Assembly: GCA_035691185.1 (NCBI GenBank) | Contig: DASSJN010000088.1 | Location: forward strand, 1 to 7,893 | DNA length: 7,893 bases | Source of the DNA: RPQJ01 sp035691185 | GTDB lineage: Bacteria; Pseudomonadota; Gammaproteobacteria; Steroidobacterales; Steroidobacteraceae | Reading direction: 5' to 3' | In this document: one piece after another, positions 1 to 5,714 of the stretch | Numbering within the stretch: the stretch's first letter is position 1 | How the letters are laid out: each line of letters opens with the position of its first letter | Translations under genes and position numbers: made by a program | The notes under the pieces: model-generated | What the model saw: only the letters and a program-made list of their open reading frames with translations | Told to the model about the DNA's origin: nothing | The model's database searches: none

Positions 1-1
1 G

Positions 2-781
2 ATCACGCAGGTGTTCAAACTCGGGGGTGCGCAGGCCGTCGCCGCGATGGCCTATGGCACCGCGACCGTGCCGAAGGTGGTGAAGATTTTCGGCCCCGGC
101 AACGCCTGGGTCACGGCGGCCAAGCAGATCGTCGCGCAGGATGCGGACGGGGCCGCGCTCGACATGCCTGCCGGCCCGTCCGAGGTGCTCGTGGTCGCCG
201 ACGAGTCCGCCCGGCCCGAATTCGTGGCGGCGGACCTGCTCGCACAGGCCGAGCACAGCCCGGACGCACAGGTGGTGCTCGTGACCACGTCGCGCATGCT
301 GGCCGAGGCCTGCGTCGCCGAGGTCGCACGCCAGCTGGCCGCGCTGCCGCGCCGCGACATTGCGGCACGGGCCATCGGCGAGAGCCGCGTCATCCTCGTG
401 CCGGATCTCGCGACTGCCATGGCGGTCAGCAACCGCTACGCGCCGGAACACCTGATCCTGCAGGTCGTCGAGCCCCGGTCCCTGCTGGGCCAGGTGCGCA
501 ACGCCGGCTCCGTCTTCCTGGGCGCCTGGACGCCGGAGACGATGGGCGACTACTGCAGCGGCACCAACCACGTGCTGCCGACGTATGGCCACGCCCGCGC
601 TTACAGCGGCCTCGGCGTGCCCGACTTCGTCAAGCGCATCACGGTGCAGGCGCTGACCGCGGACGGCCTGGTCCGGCTCGGGCCCACTGCCCGCACGCTC
701 GCGCGGCTCGAATCGCTCGACGCGCACGCCTATGCCGTGACGGTACGGCTCGACGCGATTGCGGCGGGGGCTCGAACGTGA
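2..781 (+). CDS. hisD: Histidinol dehydrogenase HisD, C-terminal part (5' end outside window)
   Basis: HisD is the NAD-dependent, zinc-containing cytosolic enzyme that oxidises L-histidinol through the aldehyde to L-histidine, the last two steps of the pathway. The window enters the gene in frame at base 2 and shows 259 residues, a little over half of the usual ~430. Seen directly: the FGPGN segment (partial residues 30-34), the AQAEHSP segment whose Gln82 and His85 match the family's zinc/substrate-binding Gln and His, the APEHL motif with the catalytic Glu-His pair, the ETMGDYCSGTNHVLPT segment carrying a zinc-ligand Asp, and a C-terminal LDAHAYAV segment with the last zinc-ligand His. No key residue is missing. 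Its TGA (779-781) overlaps the GTG start of hisC by four bases, which indicates translational coupling. The start codon and promoter lie upstream, probably behind hisG. Confidence 0.97.
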   Translation: MTQVFKLGGAQAVAAMAYGTATVPKVVKIFGPGNAWVTAAKQIVAQDADGAALDMPAGPSEVLVVADESARPEFVAADLLAQAEHSPDAQVVLVTTSRMLAEACVAEVARQLAALPRRDIAARAIGESRVILVPDLATAMAVSNRYAPEHLILQVVEPRSLLGQVRNAGSVFLGAWTPETMGDYCSGTNHVLPTYGHARAYSGLGVPDFVKRITVQALTADGLVRLGPTARTLARLESLDAHAYAVTVRLDAIAAGART

Positions 782-1836
782 GCGGCTCGGTGCTCGATCT
801 CGCCCGCCCCGACATCCTGCAGCTGCAGCCGTACCAGCACGCGGCGTGGGATCCTGCGCTCGAGCGCATGCATGCCAACGAAATGCCGTGGCGCGCACAG
901 GGCGACAACACGCGTGCCGGACTCAATCGTTATCCGGAGCCCCAGCCCAGGGCCCTGGTAGAGCGCATGGCGCAGCTCTACGGCGTGCCGACCGGCCGGG
1001 TGCTCGTCGGACGCGGCAGCGACGAGGCCATCGACCTGCTCGCACGTGCGTTCTGCCGCGCAGGCGAGGACAAGGTCGTCATCACTCCCCCGACGTTCGG
1101 CTTCTACAAGGTCGCGGCACGGATACAGGGCGCCGGCGTGCTCGAGGTGCCGCTGCTGCGCGACGGGTTCCGGCTCGACGCGCCGGCCGTCATCGAGGCC
1201 GGGCGCCGCGCGAAGCTCGTCTTCCTCTGTTCGCCCAACAATCCCACGGGCAACCTGCTCGACGAAGGCGCCATGCTGGAGGTGTGCCGCGAGCTCGCGC
1301 GGTCCGCGCTCGTGGTGCTCGACGAGGCCTACCTCGAGTTCGCGCCGCGCGCGAGCCTCGCCGCCCGCGTCGCGGAGTTCCCGAACCTCGTGATCCTGCG
1401 CACGCTGTCGAAGGCGTATGCACTGGCGGGCGCCCGACTCGGCACGCTGATCGCGAGCGAAGACGTGGTCGGCTTGCTCAGACGCATCATCCCGCCGTAT
1501 GCGATCCCGGCCTCGACGATCGAGGAAGTGCTGGCCCTGACCGAGGCGCCGCAACGCGCCTCCGCGGCGGCGCGCATCCGCACGCTGCTCGAGGAGCGGG
1601 CACTCATGCGCGAGCGGCTGCAACGCTCCGGCAACGTGGTGCACGTGCACCCGTCCGATGCAAACTTCCTGCTGGTCGAGTGCCGGGACGCGGCGGCGTT
1701 CCTGCAAGCCGGCAAGTCCGCGGGGCTGATCGTTCGCGATTTCTCCTCCGCGCCTGGCCTCGCGAACTGCCTGCGGATCTCGATCGGCACGCCGGAGCAG
1801 AATCGGCGCCTGCTGGCGGCGGTGGAGCGACCATGA
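778..1836 (+). CDS. hisC: Histidinol-phosphate aminotransferase HisC
   Basis: HisC is a PLP-dependent class I/II (fold type I) aminotransferase that converts imidazole-acetol phosphate and glutamate to L-histidinol phosphate and 2-oxoglutarate. The protein is 352 residues, normal for the family. Visible motifs are the LNRYPEPQ substrate-proximal segment (49-56), GRGSDEAID (78-86, phosphate-binding loop region), CSPNNPTGN (151-159, Asn155 contacting PLP), LDEAYLEF (181-188, Asp182 and Tyr185), the Schiff-base lysine in LRTLSKAYALAG (Lys212) and the carboxylate-binding arginine in CLRISIGT (Arg333). The GTG start at 778 overlaps the hisD stop as GTGA. A G-run at 766-770 is a plausible weak Shine-Dalgarno, and the N-terminus starting here has normal family length. 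The gene ends in an ATGA overlap with hisB. Confidence 0.97.
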   Translation: MSGSVLDLARPDILQLQPYQHAAWDPALERMHANEMPWRAQGDNTRAGLNRYPEPQPRALVERMAQLYGVPTGRVLVGRGSDEAIDLLARAFCRAGEDKVVITPPTFGFYKVAARIQGAGVLEVPLLRDGFRLDAPAVIEAGRRAKLVFLCSPNNPTGNLLDEGAMLEVCRELARSALVVLDEAYLEFAPRASLAARVAEFPNLVILRTLSKAYALAGARLGTLIASEDVVGLLRRIIPPYAIPASTIEEVLALTEAPQRASAAARIRTLLEERALMRERLQRSGNVVHVHPSDANFLLVECRDAAAFLQAGKSAGLIVRDFSSAPGLANCLRISIGTPEQNRRLLAAVERP

Positions 1837-2909
1837 GCGGAGCACGCGTCCTCTTCATCGACCGAGACGGCACCCTCGTCGAGGAACCGCCCGACGAGCA
1901 GGTCGACAGCCTGCAGAAGGTCCGCCTGCTGCCGGGCGTGATCCCGGCGCTGCTCGAACTCAAGCGGGCGGGCTATCGCTTCGTGCTCGTGAGCAACCAG
2001 GACGGGCTCGGCACCGAATCGTTTCCGGAGCCCACGTTCCGCGAGCCGCAGGATTTCATCCGCAACCTCTTCGCCTCGCAGGGCATCGAATTCGACGCCG
2101 AGTTCTTCTGCCCGCACCGGCTCGACGACGGCTGCGACTGCCGCAAGCCCAGGACCGGACTGCTGACGGACTACCTGCGCGAGCACCCGATCGACCCGCG
2201 GCAGAGCTACGTGATCGGCGACCGCGATACCGACCTGCAACTCGCCGCCAACCTCGGACTCGAAGGGCTGCGCGTCCGGGCCGACGGGGCGGACGGTGCG
2301 ACCTGGGCCGCCGTCGTCGAACGGTTGCGTCGCCCGCCGCGCACGGTGACGGTGGTCCGCAATACCAGGGAGACCGACGTCCGCGTGCGCGTGAATCTCG
2401 ATCGCACGGCACCGATCGCGATCGCCACGGGCATCGGCTTCTATGACCACATGCTCGAGCAAGTGGCGCGCCACGGGGGTTTCGCACTGGAGCTGACCTG
2501 CACTGGCGACCTGCAGGTCGACGAACACCACACCGTGGAGGATTGCGCCCTCGCCCTCGGGGAGGCGCTGCGGGAGGCGCTCGGCGACAAGATGGGCATC
2601 GCGCGCTTCGGCTTCGTGCTGCCGATGGACGAGTCGCAGGCCCAAGTGGCCATCGACCTGTCCGGGCGGCCCTATTCGATCTTCGAAGGCAAGTTCGGCC
2701 GCGAGTCGGTGGGAGGCCTGCCGACGGAACTCGTGCCGCACTTCTTCCGCTCGCTCGCCGACAGCCTCGGCGCGGCCGTCCACGTGCAGGTCCGTGGCGA
2801 GAATTCGCACCACATGGTCGAGGCGTGCTTCAAGGCGACCGGCCGCGCGCTGCGCCAGGCGGTGCAGGTCGAGAGCGCCGAGTTGCCGAGCAGCAAGGGC
2901 GTGCTCTGA
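1833..2909 (+). CDS. hisB: Bifunctional histidinol-phosphatase / imidazoleglycerol-phosphate dehydratase HisB
   Basis: This is the fused HisB of 358 residues (E. coli about 355). The N-terminal half (about 1-168) is a HAD-superfamily, DDDD-type histidinol-phosphatase. It has FIDRDGTL with nucleophile Asp10 and acid/base Asp12, VSNQDG (53-58), a zinc knuckle Cys93-x-His95...Cys101-x-Cys103, and GDRDTD (129-134). The C-terminal half (about 171-358) is IGP dehydratase, with IGFYDHML (201-208), DEHHTVED (230-237) and SHHMVEACFKA (325-335), whose paired histidines bind the manganese ions. The two activities serve steps 8 and 6 of the pathway. The ATG at 1833 overlaps the hisC stop as ATGA and is preceded by GGAG (1824-1827, 5-base spacer). 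The reading frame is open far upstream, but that extension only runs through hisC in a wrong frame. The TGA stop shares its A with the ATG of an 8-codon mini-ORF leading into hisH. Confidence 0.97.
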   Translation: MSGARVLFIDRDGTLVEEPPDEQVDSLQKVRLLPGVIPALLELKRAGYRFVLVSNQDGLGTESFPEPTFREPQDFIRNLFASQGIEFDAEFFCPHRLDDGCDCRKPRTGLLTDYLREHPIDPRQSYVIGDRDTDLQLAANLGLEGLRVRADGADGATWAAVVERLRRPPRTVTVVRNTRETDVRVRVNLDRTAPIAIATGIGFYDHMLEQVARHGGFALELTCTGDLQVDEHHTVEDCALALGEALREALGDKMGIARFGFVLPMDESQAQVAIDLSGRPYSIFEGKFGRESVGGLPTELVPHFFRSLADSLGAAVHVQVRGENSHHMVEACFKATGRALRQAVQVESAELPSSKGVL

Positions 2910-2935
2910 TGCGACGACGACGGTGCACGCGGTGA
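2909..2935 (+). CDS. Putative 8-codon coupling mini-ORF between hisB and hisH
   Basis: The gap between the hisB stop and the probable hisH start is exactly filled by a tiny ORF encoding MRRRRCTR. Its ATG shares a base with the hisB stop (TGATG, 2907-2911). Its TGA overlaps the hisH GTG (GTGA, 2932-2935). AAGGG at 2895-2899 sits 9 bases upstream as a possible Shine-Dalgarno. Codons 2-4 are three consecutive CGA. The peptide contains no histidine, so it is not a classical his attenuator leader. Whether it is translated is an inference: the arrangement would let ribosomes pass from hisB to hisH through all three frames, but so short an ORF could also be chance. Confidence 0.35.
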   Translation: MRRRRCTR

Positions 2936-3528
2936 CCGACGTAGCGATCATCGCAAACGGCGGCGCCAACATCGCGTCGCTGCGGTTCGCGCTCGACCGG
3001 CTCGGTGCGAGTTCACGGATCACGAGCGACCCCGACGAGCTGCGGCGCGCACCGCGCGTGATCCTGCCGGGCGTCGGCGCGGCCGCCGACGCGATGGAGC
3101 GGTTGCGCGCCCTGGGGCTGGTCGAGGTGATCCCGACCTTGCGTCAACCCGTGCTGGGAATCTGCCTGGGCATGCAGCTGCTGTTCGCCTCCAGCGAGGA
3201 AGGCGATACGACGTGCCTCGGCCTGATGCCGGCGCGCGTCGTGCGCTTTCCGCAACGCGACGGCTTGCCCGTGCCGCACATGGGGTGGAACACGGTGCAC
3301 GCGCGCGCCGCATCGCCACTGCTCGCGGGCCTGGACGACGATCCGTACCTGTACTTCGTGCACAGCTTCGCCGTGCCGATCGGTCCGTGGACGCTCGCGA
3401 CGAGCGACTACGGCGGGGAGTTTTCCGCCGTCGTGCGCCAGGGCAATTTCCACGGCGCGCAGTTCCACCCCGAGCGCTCGTCGCGGGCCGGCCGGCGCCT
3501 GCTTGCGAATTTCCTGGAGCTCCAGTGA
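2932..3528 (+). CDS. hisH: Imidazole glycerol phosphate synthase, glutaminase subunit HisH
   Basis: HisH is the class I glutamine amidotransferase subunit that hydrolyses glutamine and channels ammonia to HisF. With a GTG start at 2932 the protein is 198 residues (E. coli 196) and begins MTDVAII, as expected for the first beta strand. The catalytic triad is intact: Cys78 in LGICLGMQLL, and His179 and Glu181 in FHPERS. The oxyanion-strand motif LPGVG (45-49) is present. The N-terminal glycine-rich loop reads IIANGGANIASL, where many homologues have an Asp in place of the Ala. No clear Shine-Dalgarno precedes 2932, so translation probably depends on coupling from upstream. A GTG at 2923 is a less likely alternative, since it would add only three unsupported residues. 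The gene ends in a GTGA overlap with hisA and works stoichiometrically with hisF two genes downstream. Confidence 0.95.
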   Translation: MTDVAIIANGGANIASLRFALDRLGASSRITSDPDELRRAPRVILPGVGAAADAMERLRALGLVEVIPTLRQPVLGICLGMQLLFASSEEGDTTCLGLMPARVVRFPQRDGLPVPHMGWNTVHARAASPLLAGLDDDPYLYFVHSFAVPIGPWTLATSDYGGEFSAVVRQGNFHGAQFHPERSSRAGRRLLANFLELQ

Positions 3529-4274
3529 GCCTGCGCCTGATCCCGGCCATCGACCTGCGCGACGGCAAGTGCGTGCGCCTGTACCAGGGCCGGTTCGATG
3601 CCGAAACTGTCTACGACGCGGACCCCTCCCGCGTCCTCACCCGCTATCGCGCATTGGGGGCGCGCTGCGTGCACGTGGTCGATCTGGACGGTGCTCGCGA
3701 CGGCTCGCAGGGCAATCGTGCCGCCATCGAACGGCTCGCGCACCGGTTTCCGGACGTAAGCCTGCAGGTCGGCGGCGGCATCCGAAGCCGAGAGGTGGCG
3801 GCGAATCTGCTGGCGCTCGGTGTCGCGCGTGTCGTCATCGGCAGCGCCGCCGTCTCCCGGCCGGCCGACGTGCAGGCCTGGATGCGCGACTTCGGCGCCG
3901 ACCGCGTGGTGCTCGCCTTCGACGTGCGGCTCGACGCGCACGGCACGCCGCGCCTGACGACGCACGGCTGGGAAGCGCAGACGGAGGCGAGCCTATGGGC
4001 CGCGGTGGCGGATTACCTGGCACACCACGCGAAGCACGTGCTCTGCACGGACGTTGCGCGCGACGGCGCGCTGTCGGGTCCGAACGTTGCCCTGTACACG
4101 GAAGCCGCGCAGCGTTTTCCCGCCATCGAGTGGCAGGCCTCCGGCGGCGTTGCGAGCGGGGCCGACCTGCGCGCACTGGCCGACACCGGGGCCGCGGCCG
4201 TGATCAGCGGGCGCGCATTGCTCGAGGAACGCATTCCGGTCGAGGAGCTGCAGCCATTCTTGCCCGACGCATAA
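3525..4274 (+). CDS. hisA: ProFAR isomerase HisA (phosphoribosylformimino-AICAR-P isomerase)
   Basis: HisA is a (beta/alpha)8-barrel enzyme catalysing the Amadori rearrangement of ProFAR to PRFAR, the substrate of HisHF. The protein is 249 residues (E. coli 245). Visible features are LIPAIDLRDGKCVRLYQG at the N-terminus with catalytic Asp10, VVDLDGA (51-57), the first phosphate-binding loop QVGGGIRS (81-88), VVIGSAAV (103-110), LAFDVRL with catalytic Asp133, CTDVARDG (174-181), and the second phosphate-binding segment ASGGVAS (205-211). The GTG start at 3525 overlaps the hisH stop as GTGA, with GGAG at 3516-3519 (5-base spacer). Starting here puts PAIDL at its normal position. The last 19 bases (4256-4274) overlap the inferred start of hisF, and the hisF Shine-Dalgarno lies inside the hisA coding sequence. 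Confidence 0.96.
   Translation: MSLRLIPAIDLRDGKCVRLYQGRFDAETVYDADPSRVLTRYRALGARCVHVVDLDGARDGSQGNRAAIERLAHRFPDVSLQVGGGIRSREVAANLLALGVARVVIGSAAVSRPADVQAWMRDFGADRVVLAFDVRLDAHGTPRLTTHGWEAQTEASLWAAVADYLAHHAKHVLCTDVARDGALSGPNVALYTEAAQRFPAIEWQASGGVASGADLRALADTGAAAVISGRALLEERIPVEELQPFLPDA
4242..4247 (+). promoter_or_regulatory. Shine-Dalgarno deciding the ATT start of hisF
   Basis: GAGGAG lies within the end of hisA, 8 bases before ATT at 4256, an optimal spacing. It is the strongest ribosome-binding signal near the hisF N-terminus and is the main reason for placing the start at the ATT codon rather than at GTG 4289. Confidence 0.6.
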
Positions 4275-5023
4275 TCCCCTGCCTCGACGTGCGCGACGGA
4301 CAGGTCGTCAAGGGTGTCCGGTTCCGCGACCACCAGGTCGTGGGCGACATCCTCGAGCTCGCCGCGCGCTACTGTGCCGAAGGCGCCGACGAACTCGTCT
4401 TCTACGACATCACGGCGAGCCCGCAGGACCGGTCGGTGGACCGGGGCTGGATCGGGCGCGTGGCCAGTGTCCTCGACATCCCGTTCTGCGTGGCCGGCGG
4501 CATCCGCAGCATCGCCGAAGCCGAGGACGTGCTCATGTCGGGTGCGGAGAAGATCTCGGTCAACTCCCCCGCCTTGAGCGAACCGGGCCTCGTCGATGCG
4601 CTGGCCCGGCGATTCGGCTCGCAGTGCGTCGTCGTCGGCATCGACAGCCAGACCGTCGGCGATGACTTCGAGGTCTACCAGTTCACGGGCGACCCGGACC
4701 GCTCCCGCGGGACGCGACGGCGCACGCTCGACTGGGCGCGCGAAGTGCAGGAACGCGGCGCCGGCGAGATCGTCCTCAACTGCATGGCGAGCGACGGCGT
4801 CCGCAAGGGCTATGATCTCACCCAGTTGAAGGCCGTGCGCCGGGTCTGCCGCGTACCGCTGATCGCTTCGGGCGGTGCCGGCGCGCCCGAACATTTTGCG
4901 GCAGTGTTCGCGGAGGCGAACGTCGACGGCGCCCTCGCCGCCAGCGTGTTCCACACCGGCGCGATCGAGATCGGCGAACTCAAACGATACCTTCGGGGGC
5001 AGCACGTGGAGATGCGTGTATGA
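4256..5023 (+). CDS. hisF: Imidazole glycerol phosphate synthase, cyclase subunit HisF (apparent ATT start)
   Basis: HisF is the (beta/alpha)8-barrel cyclase that joins HisH-derived ammonia with PRFAR to give imidazole glycerol phosphate and AICAR. Started at 4256 it is 255 residues (E. coli 258) and reads MLARRIIPCLDVRDG, essentially the family N-terminus. Catalytic Asp11 (PCLDV) and Asp130 (VGIDSQ) fall at their usual numbers. Also visible are ELVFYDITAS (46-55), the phosphate-binding loops VAGGIRS (79-85) and IASGGAG (203-209), and NCMASDG (175-181). The codon at the Met position is ATT. There is no ATG, GTG, TTG or CTG in frame between 4131 and 4288, and the next candidate, GTG 4289, would remove Asp11. 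GAGGAG at 4242-4247 supports the ATT. A base error or mutation of an original ATG is possible. The gene overlaps hisA by 19 bases and hisIE by four (ATGA). Identity is certain; the start is inferred. Confidence 0.93.
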   Translation: MLARRIIPCLDVRDGQVVKGVRFRDHQVVGDILELAARYCAEGADELVFYDITASPQDRSVDRGWIGRVASVLDIPFCVAGGIRSIAEAEDVLMSGAEKISVNSPALSEPGLVDALARRFGSQCVVVGIDSQTVGDDFEVYQFTGDPDRSRGTRRRTLDWAREVQERGAGEIVLNCMASDGVRKGYDLTQLKAVRRVCRVPLIASGGAGAPEHFAAVFAEANVDGALAASVFHTGAIEIGELKRYLRGQHVEMRV

Positions 5024-5649
5024 ACGACGGGCGCCTGGGACGGCTCGACTGGGACAAGGGCGGCGGGCTGCTGCCTGCCGTGATCCAGGACGCGCGCACC
5101 GCTCGCGTGCTGATGGTCGGCCACATGAACCCGGAGTCGCTGCGTCGGACGCTCGAAGGCCGGCGCGTGGTCTTCTACAGCCGCACGCGCCACGCGCTCT
5201 GGACCAAAGGCGAAACCTCGGGTCACTACCTCGACGTCGTCGACGTCAGCGCCGACTGCGACGCCGACACCATCCTCGTGCTCGCGAACCCCGTCGGGCC
5301 GACGTGCCACAAGGGAACCGAAACGTGTTTTGCCGACGCGCGGGCGCCGGACGCCTCCAGGATCGCGTTTCTCGCGTCGCTCGAAGCGACCATCGCGCGT
5401 CGCATCGCCGAGAGCCCCGAGGGCAGCTATACGTCCCGGCTGTACGCGAGCGGCATCGGCCGCATCGCCCAGAAAGTCGGCGAGGAAGGCGTCGAGACCG
5501 CGCTCGCCGCCGTGACGCGTGAGGATGGGGAATTGCTCGGCGAGTGCGCGGACCTGCTCTACCATCTGCTGGTGCTGCTCAAGGCGCGCGACCTCTCGCT
5601 CGAGCACGTGGTGGGGGAGCTCGCGTCGCGTCACGCCTCGAAGGGCTGA
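5020..5649 (+). CDS. hisI: Bifunctional phosphoribosyl-AMP cyclohydrolase / phosphoribosyl-ATP pyrophosphatase HisIE
   Basis: This fused enzyme of 209 residues (E. coli 203; also called hisIE) catalyses steps 2 and 3: PR-ATP to PR-AMP plus pyrophosphate (HisE domain), then hydrolytic opening of the adenine ring to ProFAR (HisI domain). The HisI domain (about 1-110) shows LLPAVIQDA (17-25), the FYSRTRHALWTKGETSGH core (52-69), CDADT (80-84) with the metal-ligand Cys/Asp cluster, and GPTCHKGTETCF (93-104) with further cysteine ligands. The HisE domain (about 113-205) is an all-helical MazG-like fold with KVGEEGVET (152-160) and ECADLLYHLLVLL (175-187), carrying the acidic magnesium-binding residues. 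The ATG at 5020 overlaps the hisF stop as ATGA, and GGAG at 5008-5011 is 8 bases upstream. It is the last gene of the operon and converges on creD. Confidence 0.97.
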   Translation: MNDGRLGRLDWDKGGGLLPAVIQDARTARVLMVGHMNPESLRRTLEGRRVVFYSRTRHALWTKGETSGHYLDVVDVSADCDADTILVLANPVGPTCHKGTETCFADARAPDASRIAFLASLEATIARRIAESPEGSYTSRLYASGIGRIAQKVGEEGVETALAAVTREDGELLGECADLLYHLLVLLKARDLSLEHVVGELASRHASKG

Positions 5650-5655
5650 CTCCCT

Positions 5656-5713
5656 ACCTCTCCCGCGACGCGGGAGAGGTCGACCGCAGGTCGGGTGAGG
5701 GCCACGCAGGCCC
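5656..5713. repeat. Three consecutive hairpins between convergent hisIE and creD (REP-like, possible bidirectional terminator)
   Basis: The 65-base gap between the two stop codons is almost all inverted repeat. Stem 1 pairs 5656-5666 with 5670-5680 (11 bp, perfect, 3-base loop GAC). Stem 2 pairs 5681-5685 with 5689-5693 (5 bp, loop GCA). Stem 3 pairs 5699-5703 with 5709-5713 (5 bp, loop ACGCA) and abuts the creD stop. No T-tract follows on either strand, so it is not a canonical intrinsic terminator. The CCTCTCCCGC / GCGGGAGAGG core followed by GGGTGAGGG resembles a palindromic intergenic repeat common in high-GC proteobacteria, from memory. A role in ending or protecting both converging transcripts is inferred. 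Confidence 0.7.
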
Positions 5714-5714
5714 A

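Noticed and set aside
759..1832. Upstream extension of the hisB frame back to 759
   Set aside because: The extra translation is Arg/Ala-rich shadow of hisC. The family N-terminus begins at ATG 1833 with its own Shine-Dalgarno.
730..1845. 371-codon minus-strand open frame opposite hisC
   Set aside because: Shadow of hisC in GC-rich DNA; charged low-complexity translation with no family motif.
2923..2925. GTG 2923 as the hisH start
   Set aside because: It adds residues not expected before MTDVAII and lacks the stop/start overlap seen at 2932. It cannot be wholly excluded.
2909..2935. Histidine attenuator leader peptide
   Set aside because: The mini-ORF has no His codons and lies inside the operon, not before hisG.
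1329..3023. 564-codon open frame on the minus strand across hisC, hisB and hisH
   Set aside because: It is antisense to well-supported genes and its composition is a mirror of high-GC coding sequence with few stops. It shows no recognisable domain and no start signal.
4013..5005. 330-codon minus-strand open frame opposite hisF
   Set aside because: Antisense shadow of hisA and hisF with no recognisable protein motif.
4289..5023. hisF starting at GTG 4289
   Set aside because: It removes IIPCLD including catalytic Asp11 and has no suitable upstream Shine-Dalgarno.
5656..5680. Canonical rho-independent terminator for hisIE
   Set aside because: The stem is strong, but no T-rich tract follows it on either strand.
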